In this document: one piece after another, positions 25,636 to 34,839 of the stretch
How positions within the stretch are numbered: position 1 is the stretch's first letter
Layout of the letters: each line of letters begins with the position of its first letter
Assembly: GCA_009711785.1 (NCBI GenBank)
Contig: VENA01000024.1
Coordinates: 1-64,000, forward strand
From: Bacillota bacterium
GTDB taxonomy: Bacteria; Bacillota; Clostridia; Tissierellales; MES13
Length of the DNA stretch: 64,000 nucleotides
Reading direction: 5' to 3'
Notes under the pieces: model-generated
Seen by the model: the letters and a program-made list of their open reading frames with translations, nothing else
The model's database searches: none
Told to the model about the DNA's origin: nothing
Translations under genes and position numbers: made by a program

Positions 25636-26388
25636 ATGAAAAGAGATAAGCTAAATTTTATTATAGTGAATATATTATTAATGATGTTATTATCACTCAT
25701 ATCTTTTATAGGTTTTTATATTAGTTTAAGTAGTGGTATGAATTTAATGAGGTTTTTTATAATTTTTATATCTTTGATTATTGGATGTATAGTTTTATTT
25801 TTCATATGGAATATAATTATTTTAATTAAATTAGTAAAAAGTAGGGAAATTTCAAAGTTGAATTATAAAATTTTTAAAAGATTCCTATCGTTTTTTTATC
25901 CTTTGTTAATAAATGTATCTAAGTTATTACAATTAGATATAGACAGTATAAGGAGAGTTTTTACTAAGATAAATAATTTAATGATTTTAGCAAAAGATAT
26001 AAAGGTAAGAAGTAATGAAATATTAATATTACTTCCCCATTGTCTTCAATATTCAAAATGTCAATATAAAATAACTAATAATATAGAAAACTGTAGATTA
26101 TGTGGAAAGTGTAATATAAAAGATATATTAAATTTATGCAAGGAGTATAATGTTAAATGCGTAGTTGCAACTGGAGGGACACTTGCAAGAGCTTGGATTA
26201 AAAAATATAAGCCTAAAGCAATAATAGCAGTTGCTTGTGAAAGAGATTTGACAAGTGGAATTAATGATGTTAAAGTTTTACCTGTTTTAGGTGTTGTTAA
26301 TGAAAGACCTAAAGGTCCCTGTTTTAATACTAGAGTTAATATAGATAAATTAGAAGAAGCAATAAAATTTTTTTTAGAGGAGGATTAG
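25636..26388 (+). CDS. DUF116 family membrane protein with cysteine cluster
   Basis: A 250-residue protein of the DUF116 family. Two hydrophobic segments at about 7-29 and 36-60, then a cytosolic domain with LLPHCLQ, CQYK, CRLCGKC and VATGGTLAR, and CERDLTSG later. The clustered cysteines suggest a metal or iron-sulfur site. DUF116 genes often lie between fmt and a membrane zinc peptidase in clostridia, as here, but no function is established. Confidence 0.88.
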   Translation: MKRDKLNFIIVNILLMMLLSLISFIGFYISLSSGMNLMRFFIIFISLIIGCIVLFFIWNIIILIKLVKSREISKLNYKIFKRFLSFFYPLLINVSKLLQLDIDSIRRVFTKINNLMILAKDIKVRSNEILILLPHCLQYSKCQYKITNNIENCRLCGKCNIKDILNLCKEYNVKCVVATGGTLARAWIKKYKPKAIIAVACERDLTSGINDVKVLPVLGVVNERPKGPCFNTRVNIDKLEEAIKFFLEED

Positions 26389-26389
26389 T

Positions 26390-27073
26390 ATGTATCCCTT
26401 TGGATTGTTTGGACCTGAGATAATAATTTTAATACCAGCAATATTATTTTCGATGTATGCTCAAGGAAAGGTAAAAACAACATTCAATAAATACTTAAAT
26501 GTTAGGAGTAAATCAGGCTATACAGGTGCTGAAATAGCAAAGTATATTCTAGATAGAAATGGTTTGAATGATGTAAGAATTGAACATGTAAGAGGACACC
26601 TATCAGATCATTATGATCCTAGAAAAAAGGTTTTAAGACTTTCAAGTCAAGTATATAATGGATCATCAGTTGCATCAGTAGGAGTAGCAGCTCACGAAGT
26701 TGGGCATGCTATACAACATGCGAATGGTTATTATCCATTAATATTAAGAAATAATATAGCGCCTATAGCAGGTTTTGGATCAAGACTAGCATGGCCTTTA
26801 GTATTTATAGGTTTATTTATTGCACCAAGTTTTATAAAGGTGGGTGTAATACTTTATGCGGCAGTAGTAGCCTTTCAAATAATAACTTTACCTGTTGAGT
26901 TTAATGCAAGTAATAGAGCTTTAGCTCAATTAGAAAATGGGTTATTATCAAGTAGTGAAATAAAACCTGCAAAGAAAGTATTAAATGCTGCAGCGCTTAC
27001 ATATGTTGCTGCTACATTAGTTGGTATTGCTCAACTTATAAGGCTAATATTATTAAGTAATAGAGAAGACTAA
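26390..27073 (+). CDS. Membrane zinc metallopeptidase (YugP / Zn_peptidase_2 family)
   Basis: A 227-residue membrane protein with the zinc motif HEVGH at 102-106 after an ASVGVAA helix, an N-terminal membrane helix (about 6-24) and further hydrophobic stretches at 125-165 and 195-222. The third ligand is probably the glutamate in PVEFNASNRAL. Matches the YugP family. Substrate unknown. Starts one base after the DUF116 stop, so the two are tightly co-expressed. Confidence 0.9.
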   Translation: MYPFGLFGPEIIILIPAILFSMYAQGKVKTTFNKYLNVRSKSGYTGAEIAKYILDRNGLNDVRIEHVRGHLSDHYDPRKKVLRLSSQVYNGSSVASVGVAAHEVGHAIQHANGYYPLILRNNIAPIAGFGSRLAWPLVFIGLFIAPSFIKVGVILYAAVVAFQIITLPVEFNASNRALAQLENGLLSSSEIKPAKKVLNAAALTYVAATLVGIAQLIRLILLSNRED

Positions 27074-27095
27074 AGGGGATAAAACCCCTTTATTT
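27072..27095 (+). terminator. Weak terminator-like hairpin before rsmB
   Basis: AAAGGGG / CCCCTTT with a 6-base loop but only a short T-rich tail; overlaps the peptidase stop. Probably only partial termination. Confidence 0.5.
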
Positions 27096-27120
27096 TCATT
27101 TTATAATTGGGGGTAATTTT

Positions 27121-28449
27121 GTGAGTTATAATACAAGAATGAAAGCATATAAAATATTATTTGAGATAAATGAAAAAAAAGCATATTCTAATATTTCTAT
27201 TCAAAGAAATACTAAAGGTATGGAAAAACTTGATGAAGCATTTATTAGGGAATTAGTTTATGGAGTTTTAGAAAATAAACTTTATATAGATTGGGTAATT
27301 AAGAAATTTTCTAAACTTAAATTTAAAAAAATTTCTCCTAAAATCCTTCAAATTTTAAGATTGGGAGTTTATCAAATTGTTTTTATGGATAAAATTCCAG
27401 ATAGTGCAGCTTGTAATGAATCTGTTAAATTAGCGAAAATTGTTAGTCACAAAGGAACATTTGGGTTTGTTAATGGTGTTCTTAGAAGTATAGCTAGAAA
27501 TAAAGAGAAAATAAAGGAGCCTAAAATAACTAATAAATTAAAGTATTTATCAATTAAATATTCTCATCCTGAGTGGATGGTGAAAAAATGGTTAAATGAA
27601 TTTGGATTTAAATTTACAAAGGAACTATTAGAAAAAAATAATACAAAACCACATTTAAATATAAGGGTTAATACATTGAAAGTAAGTAGAGAAAGTTTAA
27701 TGGATAAACTAAAAAATAAAGGTTTTGATGTTGAAAAAACAAAATATGCATTAGATGGAATAATAATTAATAATCCTTCAAGGATTACAGATTTAGAGGA
27801 GTTTAAGAAGGGTTTGTTTACAATACAAGATGAAAGTTCAATGTTAGTAGCTCAAATAATGAACCCAATGGAAAATAGTTTAGTACTTGATGTATGCAGT
27901 GCACCAGGAGGAAAGGCTACTCATATAGCGCAAAAGATGAATAATAATGGAAAAGTTATTGCAAGAGATATATATGAACATAAAGTAAATTTAATTAATG
28001 AAAATTCTAAAAGATTAGGTATAGATATAATTGAAACTGAAATATTTAATGGTAGTAAATTGGATGAAAATCTTTTAGAAAAAGTGGATTATTGTTTAGT
28101 AGATGCCCCTTGTTCAGGTTTAGGTTTAATCAGAAGAAAGCCAGATATTAAGTGGACAAAACGAAAAGATGAAATAGAAAAATTAGTTAAATTACAAAAG
28201 GATATATTATCAAAGGCTAGTAGATATTTAAAACCCGGTGGAACTTTAATATATAGTACATGTACAATTGAAAACAAAGAGAATTTAGAATTAATTAATA
28301 CCTTTGTTAAAGAAAATGGAAATTTTAAATTTGAATCATTTTCTAATTTAGTAAATATAGATGAAAGTACTGCTAAGGGTTATTTACAAATGTATCCTAA
28401 TATACATTCAACAGATGGTTTTTTTATTGCAAAACTTAAGAAAATATAA
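27121..28449 (+). CDS. rsmB: 16S rRNA m5C967 methyltransferase RsmB (Sun)
   Basis: SAM-dependent cytosine-C5 methyltransferase of 16S rRNA. In 442 residues: an N-terminal NusB-like domain (1-140), the SAM loop DVCSAPGGKATHIAQ, DAPCSGLGLIRRKPDIKW with one catalytic cysteine and YSTCTIENKEN with the other. GTG start behind TGGGGGT. Position fmt-...-rsmB-rlmN-prpC-prkC follows the Bacillus order. Confidence 0.96.
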   Translation: MSYNTRMKAYKILFEINEKKAYSNISIQRNTKGMEKLDEAFIRELVYGVLENKLYIDWVIKKFSKLKFKKISPKILQILRLGVYQIVFMDKIPDSAACNESVKLAKIVSHKGTFGFVNGVLRSIARNKEKIKEPKITNKLKYLSIKYSHPEWMVKKWLNEFGFKFTKELLEKNNTKPHLNIRVNTLKVSRESLMDKLKNKGFDVEKTKYALDGIIINNPSRITDLEEFKKGLFTIQDESSMLVAQIMNPMENSLVLDVCSAPGGKATHIAQKMNNNGKVIARDIYEHKVNLINENSKRLGIDIIETEIFNGSKLDENLLEKVDYCLVDAPCSGLGLIRRKPDIKWTKRKDEIEKLVKLQKDILSKASRYLKPGGTLIYSTCTIENKENLELINTFVKENGNFKFESFSNLVNIDESTAKGYLQMYPNIHSTDGFFIAKLKKI

Positions 28450-28512
28450 TTACAGCTAAACTTATTAATATGATATAATAAAAAAGTATTAGTATAATAC
28501 AGGAGTGATAAT

Positions 28513-29556
28513 TTGAGTAAGATTAATTTAAAAGATAAAACTTTAAGTGAACTAAAAGACATTTTTATTAATTTAAATGAAAAATCTTTTAGAGCTAAAC
28601 AAGTGTATAAATGGATACATCAAAAAAATATAAATCTCATTAGTGATATTACTGTACTATCAAAGGATTTAAGGGACAAGCTAGAAAAAGATTATGAGTT
28701 ATCTAATATGACTATTTTAAAAAGATTAGACTCTAAGCAGGATAAAACAAAGAAGTACTTGTTTTTATTAAAGGATAAAAATATAATAGAAAGTGTTATG
28801 ATGAAACATAAACATGGAGTCACACTTTGTTTATCTACACAGGTAGGATGTAGAATGGGGTGTGAATTTTGTGCGTCTACTAAAGACGGTTTAATAAGAA
28901 ATCTTACGGCAGGAGAAATATTAGATCAAGTCTATCAAATAGAAAATGATTTAAATATTGATGTTAGTAATATAGTATTAATGGGAAGTGGAGAGCCCCT
29001 TGATAATTATGAAAATGTTCTTAAGTTTTTAAAAATGATAAATTCTAAAGATGGACATAATATAGGTTTTAGACATATTACATTATCGACTTGTGGTGTT
29101 GTGGGAAAGATTTATGAATTAGCAAATGAGAATATACCTATTACACTGTCTATTTCATTACATTCTCCATATAATGATGAAAGAAAGAAAATTATACCTA
29201 TTGCAAAAAAGTATAATATAGAAGAATTAATAAATGCTTGTAAATATTATATAGAAAAGACTAACAGAAGAATAAGTTTTGAGTATACGTTAATTGAAGG
29301 AGTAAATGATAGAAAAAAAGATGCATATAAAATAGCAGAGATAATTAAAGGCATGTTAGCTCATGTTAATTTAATACCACTTAATGATATTAATGAAACT
29401 AATTTTAATAAATCTAACAATAAAAATGTAATAAAGTTTAAAAACATACTTTTAGAAAAAGGAATAAATGCAACTGTTAGAAAAGAAATGGGCTCAGATA
29501 TTAATGCTGCATGTGGTCAACTTAGAAGAGACTATTTAAGAAATAAAGATAATTAA
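28513..29556 (+). CDS. rlmN: Dual-specificity 23S rRNA/tRNA m2A methyltransferase RlmN
   Basis: Radical SAM enzyme methylating C2 of A2503 in 23S rRNA and A37 in some tRNAs. The 347-residue protein has the iron-sulfur motif C113-x3-C117-x2-C120 in CRMGCEFC, the SGEPLDNY block, and the C-terminal cysteine C334 in AACGQLRR that forms the methylated intermediate. TTG start behind AGGAGTG. Confidence 0.97.
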   Translation: MSKINLKDKTLSELKDIFINLNEKSFRAKQVYKWIHQKNINLISDITVLSKDLRDKLEKDYELSNMTILKRLDSKQDKTKKYLFLLKDKNIIESVMMKHKHGVTLCLSTQVGCRMGCEFCASTKDGLIRNLTAGEILDQVYQIENDLNIDVSNIVLMGSGEPLDNYENVLKFLKMINSKDGHNIGFRHITLSTCGVVGKIYELANENIPITLSISLHSPYNDERKKIIPIAKKYNIEELINACKYYIEKTNRRISFEYTLIEGVNDRKKDAYKIAEIIKGMLAHVNLIPLNDINETNFNKSNNKNVIKFKNILLEKGINATVRKEMGSDINAACGQLRRDYLRNKDN

Positions 29557-29574
29557 CATTATTGGGGGGTTAGT

Positions 29575-30309
29575 ATGAAAATAGGTGTAAGTTCCGATGT
29601 AGGAAAGGTAAGGGATATAAATCAAGATTCTTACTTTTGTTCAAACATAGAAGCCCTACCTTTATTTGCTGTCGCAGATGGCATGGGGGGACATAATGCA
29701 GGAGAAATAGCAAGTTCTCTCGCTATAGATATAATAAAAAAATATTTATATGATAACAAAGAGGATTTAATAAATGGATTAATAACTATACCCAAATTTA
29801 TAAATAATTCTTTAAATAAAGCGAATGAAGCAATCTTAGCACATTCACTTAATAACGAAAAATGTAATGGTATGGGGACTACTATTACTATGGTGTATTT
29901 GACTAAAGAAGAAATATTTGTAGGGCATGTGGGAGATAGTAGAGCTTATTTATTAAGAGAAAAATCATTAAAACAGTTAACTCATGATCATTCTTTAGTG
30001 GCTGAGTTAGTTAGAAATGGTAGTATTACTCAAGAAGAAGCAATAAATCATCCTCAAAAGAATATAATTACTAGAGCTTTAGGGACAGATAAAGATGTAA
30101 AAGTTGATATTTTAAGTAGAGAAATTGAAGAAGATGACATAATTATGCTTTGTACAGATGGACTTACTAATATGGTCAGTGATAAAGAAATTACAGAGAT
30201 AATATTGCAAAATAAAAATATTGAAAAAGCGAGTAAAGCATTAACAATGACAGCTAATAAATTGGGTGGTTCAGATAATACAACTGTAATGCTTATAAAA
30301 ATAAAATAG
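29575..30309 (+). CDS. prpC: PP2C-type protein phosphatase (PrpC/Stp)
   Basis: Metal-dependent Ser/Thr phosphatase reversing the kinase encoded next. Motifs: DINQDSYF, ADGMGGHNAGEIAS (D35, G36), HVGDSRAYL, LCTDGLTNMV and GGSDNTTV, covering the conserved PP2C metal ligands. 244 residues, no membrane segment. Followed 15 bases later by prkC, giving the usual phosphatase-kinase pair. Confidence 0.97.
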   Translation: MKIGVSSDVGKVRDINQDSYFCSNIEALPLFAVADGMGGHNAGEIASSLAIDIIKKYLYDNKEDLINGLITIPKFINNSLNKANEAILAHSLNNEKCNGMGTTITMVYLTKEEIFVGHVGDSRAYLLREKSLKQLTHDHSLVAELVRNGSITQEEAINHPQKNIITRALGTDKDVKVDILSREIEEDDIIMLCTDGLTNMVSDKEITEIILQNKNIEKASKALTMTANKLGGSDNTTVMLIKIK

Positions 30310-30324
30310 AAAAGAGGTGAGATA

Positions 30325-32262
30325 ATGATAGGAAAAATTCTAGGTAATAGATATGAAATTGTAGAAAAAATTGGTGGCGGCGGAATGGCATTGGTATATA
30401 AAGCTAAATGCCGCTTATTAAATAGATTTGTAGCAATTAAAATACTGAGACCTGAATTTACTAATGATGAGGAGTTTATTAATAAATTCAAACGAGAATC
30501 ACAATCTGCAGCTAGCCTTTCCCATCATAATATAGTAAATATTTATGATGTAGGCTCTGAAGATGATGTATATTATATTGTTATGGAATATGTGAAAGGC
30601 AAAACATTAAAAAAGCTTATAAGAGAAAAGGGAAAAATATCACCTAAGAGGGTAATAAATATAGCAATAGAAATAGCAGAGGCTTTAAATCATGCCCATG
30701 AAAACCATATAGTTCACAGAGACATAAAGCCACATAATATTATGGTTACAGATGACGGTAGAATAAAAGTTACAGATTTTGGAATAGCAAGGGCAGCTTC
30801 TACATCAACTGTGACTAATACAAGTAATGTTATAGGGTCTGTACATTATTTCTCACCAGAACAAGCCAGAGGAGGATATACAGATGCAAAATCTGATATA
30901 TATTCACTAGGTATAGTAATGTATGAAATGCTTACTGGCAGAGTACCTTTTGAAGGTGAGAGCCCAATATCAATTGCTTTAAAACATATACAAGAGGACA
31001 TAATTCCACCGGGGGAAATAGATAAAAATATTCCAAAAAGTATAGATAATATTGTGAGAAAGGCCGTTAAAAAAGATCAAAGTTTAAGGTATAATAGTTC
31101 TGATGAAATTTTAAAGGATTTAAGAAAGGCTAAACAATTTGTTAATGAAGATATTGTGGAATTTAAGGATTATAATAATTCTCCAACTAGAGTTATACCA
31201 GCTATTAAAGATGATATGATAGATAAAAAGGATAAAAAAGATAAAAAGAATAAGAATAAAAAGAATAATTCAAAAAAACTTATTACAATCTTCGCGATAG
31301 TTGCTGCTTTAATATTTACAGGAGTTATAGCTGGTGGGTATTTAATAGTAAAGGATTACTTAATAGTAGAAGAAGTTAAAGTACCAAATTTAGTAGGTAA
31401 ATCTCTAGAAAATGCAACGAAGGATATTAAAAAAGTAGGGTTAAAATTAGAAATTGAGAATAGAAAACATAGTAATAATATTAAAAAAGGACATATTATA
31501 GAGCAAAGTGAACCTTCAGGAGCCAATTTAAAAGTTGACTCCACTGTAAGGGTAGTTGTAAGTGAAGGTCCTGATCTTGTAAAAATACCTAAATTAGTTG
31601 GTAATATGTCTAACGAAGCAGAGATTTTACTAAGTGAAGCAGGGCTTAAAAAAGGAGAAATCACATATGAAGCTAGTGATGATTATCCAATAGATGTGGT
31701 TATTAAGCAAAATCCTCCACCACAAGAGATGTTAGAAAAGGGAAGTGAAATAGATTATGTAATTAGTTCAGGTCCAGAAAAGAAATACATTCCTATGCCA
31801 GATTTAGTTGGACTTACAGAACAGGATGCTAAAAGACGGTTAATTTCAAAGGGTTTTTTAGTTGGAGAAATTAAGTATGAGGCTAATAATGATATACCTG
31901 AAGGTCTAGTAAGTTGGCAGAGTTATCCTGTAGGTACAGAAGTTGAGAAAAATACAACGATAAATTTAGAAATAAGTACAGGTTCTAGTTCTAGTGAAAG
32001 TGATGAAAATGAAACTGAAGATAAACCTAATGATCCATCAGTGGAACTTACAATTAAATTACCAGATGATGATAAAGAGATAAAAGTAGATGTATATAAA
32101 GAACAAAATGATAAAAAAGAATTAATATACAGTAAAAAACATAAATCCAGTGAAGAAAGTATAAAGGTACCTATATCAGGAAAAGGAAAAGTTAAGTATA
32201 TAGTATATTTCAATGGTGAAAAGAAGGATGAAGTTGAATATAATTTCAAGGAGGATAATTAA
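30325..32262 (+). CDS. prkC: PASTA-domain Ser/Thr protein kinase PrkC
   Basis: Membrane kinase sensing peptidoglycan fragments or lipid II, and involved in spore germination in Bacillus. Kinase domain at about 8-275: glycine loop GGGGMALVY, K39, HRDIKPHN near 131, DFGIARA. A lysine-rich linker and one membrane helix at about 317-345 follow, then three PASTA repeats (about 350-560). Beyond a Ser/Asp/Glu-rich linker lies an extra C-terminal beta-rich region of about 75 residues, comparable in position to the extra domain of Bacillus PrkC. Stop overlaps the rsgA start (TAATG). Confidence 0.97.
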   Translation: MIGKILGNRYEIVEKIGGGGMALVYKAKCRLLNRFVAIKILRPEFTNDEEFINKFKRESQSAASLSHHNIVNIYDVGSEDDVYYIVMEYVKGKTLKKLIREKGKISPKRVINIAIEIAEALNHAHENHIVHRDIKPHNIMVTDDGRIKVTDFGIARAASTSTVTNTSNVIGSVHYFSPEQARGGYTDAKSDIYSLGIVMYEMLTGRVPFEGESPISIALKHIQEDIIPPGEIDKNIPKSIDNIVRKAVKKDQSLRYNSSDEILKDLRKAKQFVNEDIVEFKDYNNSPTRVIPAIKDDMIDKKDKKDKKNKNKKNNSKKLITIFAIVAALIFTGVIAGGYLIVKDYLIVEEVKVPNLVGKSLENATKDIKKVGLKLEIENRKHSNNIKKGHIIEQSEPSGANLKVDSTVRVVVSEGPDLVKIPKLVGNMSNEAEILLSEAGLKKGEITYEASDDYPIDVVIKQNPPPQEMLEKGSEIDYVISSGPEKKYIPMPDLVGLTEQDAKRRLISKGFLVGEIKYEANNDIPEGLVSWQSYPVGTEVEKNTTINLEISTGSSSSESDENETEDKPNDPSVELTIKLPDDDKEIKVDVYKEQNDKKELIYSKKHKSSEESIKVPISGKGKVKYIVYFNGEKKDEVEYNFKEDN

Positions 32263-33137
32263 TGCTTGAAGGTATAATCACAAAAGGGATAGGTGGATTT
32301 TACTACGTAAAGACAGAAAGTTCAATAATTGAGTGTAAAGCCCGAGGAAAATTTAGAAATAAAAAAATAAAACCTTTAGTTGGTGATTTGGTTAAAGTTA
32401 AATTAACCCACGGAGAAAATAAAGGGGTTATTGAAAAGATCGAAAATAGAAAAAATGTTTTAATACGTCCACCGGTTGCCAATATAGACCAAGCAGTAAT
32501 TGTATTTGCTCTTAAAAAACCTGACCCAAACTTATGGTTATTAGATAGGTTTTTAATGATGGCAGAGAACGAAAATATAGATATAATTATTTGCATAAAC
32601 AAGATAGATCTAGGTTCTAAGGAAGAAACAGACTATATAAAAGAAATCTATGATTTAGCAGGATATAAAGTTATTACTACAAATGGTAAGAATGAGATAA
32701 ATACTGAAAGTCTTAAAGAAGTTTTAAAGAATAAGATAAGTGTTTTTGCAGGCCCATCAGGAGTGGGGAAGTCTACTTTATTAAACTCAGTACAACCTAA
32801 TTTAAGTTTAAAAACAGGAGAAATTAGTAAAAAAACTAATAGAGGCAAACATACAACTAGAAGTGCTAATTTATTAGAATTAGAAATTGGAGGTTGGGTT
32901 GTAGATACACCAGGTTTCAGTTCACTTAATATAGATTTTACTAATGAGGATAATTTAGATTACTTTTTTAAAGAAATTTATGAATATAAAAACATGTGTA
33001 AATTTACAGGATGTAAACATAATAAAGAACCCAAATGTGCAGTTAAAGAGGCAGTAGATGAAGGAAAAATAAGTAAAGATAGATATAATAATTATATAAA
33101 ATTCCTACATGAGATAAAAAATAATAGGAGGTACTAA
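32262..33137 (+). CDS. rsgA: Ribosome small subunit GTPase RsgA
   Basis: Circularly permuted GTPase for 30S maturation. The G4 motif (INKID) comes before the P-loop GPSGVGKST (about 165-173) and the DTPGFSS motif, which is the permutation hallmark; an N-terminal OB domain and a C-terminal zinc-binding cysteine/histidine knuckle (CKFTGCKHNKEPKC) frame it. 291 residues. One-base stop/start overlap with prkC suggests translational coupling. Confidence 0.97.
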   Translation: MLEGIITKGIGGFYYVKTESSIIECKARGKFRNKKIKPLVGDLVKVKLTHGENKGVIEKIENRKNVLIRPPVANIDQAVIVFALKKPDPNLWLLDRFLMMAENENIDIIICINKIDLGSKEETDYIKEIYDLAGYKVITTNGKNEINTESLKEVLKNKISVFAGPSGVGKSTLLNSVQPNLSLKTGEISKKTNRGKHTTRSANLLELEIGGWVVDTPGFSSLNIDFTNEDNLDYFFKEIYEYKNMCKFTGCKHNKEPKCAVKEAVDEGKISKDRYNNYIKFLHEIKNNRRY

Positions 33138-33139
33138 AT

Positions 33140-33793
33140 ATGAAAAAAATAGCACCATCTTTACTATCTGCTGATTTTAGTAGGTTAGATGAACATATAA
33201 AGAAAGTAGAAAATGCTGGGGCAGATTTAATACATCTAGATATAATGGATGGAATGTTTGTTCCTAATATTACAATGGGACCTCCGGTGATTAAATCACT
33301 TAGAAAAACAACTGATTTACCCTTTGATGTACATCTGATGATTAAAGAACCTGAACGTTATATAAAAGATTTTGCTGACGCGGGTGCAGATATTATAACA
33401 GTACATCAAGAGGCGTCGATACATCTACACAGAACTATCCAACAAATAAAGTCCTATGGACTAAAGGCTTGTGTAGCTTTAAATCCAGCTACACCTATTG
33501 AAACTATCAAACATGTTTTAAAGGACTTAGATATGGTTTTAGTTATGACTGTTAACCCAGGATTTGGAGGTCAAAGCCTTATTGAATCGATGGAATTTAA
33601 AATAAAAGAATTAAAAAATTTAATTAACCAAAATAATCTTAATGTTGATATTCAAGTTGATGGAGGAATAAAGGAAAATAATATCAAGCGAGTATGTAAT
33701 TGGGGAGCGAATGTATTTGTTGCAGGCTCTGCAATTTTTAAAGCAGAGGATATTAATTTAGCAGTAGATAACTTAAAAAATCAGGTTGAATAA
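33140..33793 (+). CDS. rpe: Ribulose-phosphate 3-epimerase
   Basis: Interconverts ribulose-5-phosphate and xylulose-5-phosphate in the pentose phosphate pathway. TIM-barrel motifs: IAPSLLSADFSRL, HLDIMDGMFVPN, FDVHLMI, VMTVNPGFGGQ and QVDGGI, with the expected metal-binding histidines and aspartates. 217 residues. It starts two bases after rsgA. The order rsgA-rpe-thiN is as in Bacillus. Confidence 0.97.
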   Translation: MKKIAPSLLSADFSRLDEHIKKVENAGADLIHLDIMDGMFVPNITMGPPVIKSLRKTTDLPFDVHLMIKEPERYIKDFADAGADIITVHQEASIHLHRTIQQIKSYGLKACVALNPATPIETIKHVLKDLDMVLVMTVNPGFGGQSLIESMEFKIKELKNLINQNNLNVDIQVDGGIKENNIKRVCNWGANVFVAGSAIFKAEDINLAVDNLKNQVE

Positions 33794-33802
33794 TACTTAA
33801 TG

Positions 33803-33840
33803 AAATAAAACCATTATCCTAGGGATATGGTTTTATTTCT
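33803..33840 (+). terminator. Intrinsic terminator after rpe
   Basis: Long hairpin with near-complementary arms (33803-33819 / 33823-33838, one bulged base) rich in A on the left and T on the right. Confidence 0.75.
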
Positions 33841-33933
33841 TATTAAAAGAAAATTGTATTTCAACTCTTTGAATATTTTAAAAAAAAGTTAACGATAAAA
33901 AAATTATGTAAACGAAAAAAAGTGAGGGATTAT

Positions 33934-34569
33934 GTGAAAGTTTTAATAATAGGAAGTGGAAGTGATTTAAATTCAAATTTAATAAAGGAAAATTTAGAAG
34001 GGGTAAATTCTATTATTTGTGCCGATGGCGGAGCAAAATTGTTATTTAAAAATGAGATTATACCTAATATAATTATTGGTGATTTAGATTCAATAGATAA
34101 TGAATTAGTTGATTACTATAAGTATAAAGAAGTGAGTTTTAAAACCTTTCCTAGAAAAAAAGATAAAACAGATCTTGAGTTATCTATAGATTATGCACTA
34201 AGTTTAGGTGCAAAAGATATTACTATTATTGGTGCCACAGGTTCAAGATTAGATCATACTATTGCTAATGTAATGCTTTTATATCCGATATTCAAAAAGG
34301 GAGTTGCTGCTAAAATAGTGGATAATAATAATGAAATATTATTGGTTAGTAAAAGTGCTAAAATAACAAAAACGGGTAATAATTATGTTTCTTTAATTCC
34401 TTTATTTAAGGATGCAGAAGGTGTTACTTTGAAAGGATTTGAATACGAGACTAAGAAATTAGATTTTAAATTTGGTTCAACTTTTGGTATAAGTAATAAA
34501 CTAAAAGAAAAGGAAGGTATAATAGAGATTAAAAGTGGGATTTGTTTACTTATTAAATCAAGGGATTAA
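33934..34569 (+). CDS. thiN: Thiamine pyrophosphokinase
   Basis: Transfers pyrophosphate from ATP to thiamine, giving the cofactor TPP. A 211-residue protein with ICADGGAKLL, IGDLDSIDNE, the DKTDLELSIDYA segment, GATGSRLDHT and a C-terminal beta domain. I use GTG 33934, five bases after GTGAGGGA; the in-frame GTG at 33922 is part of that ribosome site. Confidence 0.95.
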   Translation: MKVLIIGSGSDLNSNLIKENLEGVNSIICADGGAKLLFKNEIIPNIIIGDLDSIDNELVDYYKYKEVSFKTFPRKKDKTDLELSIDYALSLGAKDITIIGATGSRLDHTIANVMLLYPIFKKGVAAKIVDNNNEILLVSKSAKITKTGNNYVSLIPLFKDAEGVTLKGFEYETKKLDFKFGSTFGISNKLKEKEGIIEIKSGICLLIKSRD

Positions 34570-34588
34570 TTAAAAATGTAACAAAATG

Positions 34589-34617
34589 TTTACTTTTGAA
34601 TAAGATAAATATATAAT
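34589..34617 (+). promoter_or_regulatory. Housekeeping-type promoter of the small membrane protein pair
   Basis: TTTACT, 17-base spacer, perfect TATAAT at 34612-34617, 25 bases before the first small gene. It looks like a vegetative rather than a sporulation sigma-E promoter. Confidence 0.7.
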
Positions 34618-34642
34618 TGCTTTTTTAAAAGGGGAGATATAT

Positions 34643-34828
34643 ATGAAAAAAAATTTTCCGAAATTCCCTAAATTCTATTGCAAAAGTAAATTAAAAAAAG
34701 TCATTGGAATTGTTTTAGCAGTAATAGGAACTATCATTATAATTCAAGTTGTACCATTCAAATTTTGGTTACTATTATTAGGAATTTTACTTGTATTATT
34801 GGGATGGACATTTTATAGAATGTTTTAG
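34643..34828 (+). CDS. Small membrane protein A (61 aa), spoVM position
   Basis: I do not recognise this protein. It has a basic N-terminus with two PKF repeats (residues 6-11 region) and two hydrophobic segments at about 20-37 and 42-57. Good ribosome site AAAGGGGAG. The ending, LGI-x5-GW-x2-Y, is shared with the next gene with identical spacing, so the pair are paralogues. In Bacillus subtilis spoVM lies between thiN and rpmB, exactly here; the PKF motif faintly recalls SpoVM (LPKFLGG) but the protein is too long and too hydrophobic to be called SpoVM. Confidence 0.78.
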   Translation: MKKNFPKFPKFYCKSKLKKVIGIVLAVIGTIIIIQVVPFKFWLLLLGILLVLLGWTFYRMF

Positions 34829-34839
34829 AGGGGATAAAT

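Noticed and set aside
34643-34828. Calling the 61-residue protein SpoVM
   Set aside because: Position and a PKF motif fit, but it is more than twice the length, has two membrane segments and a housekeeping-type promoter.
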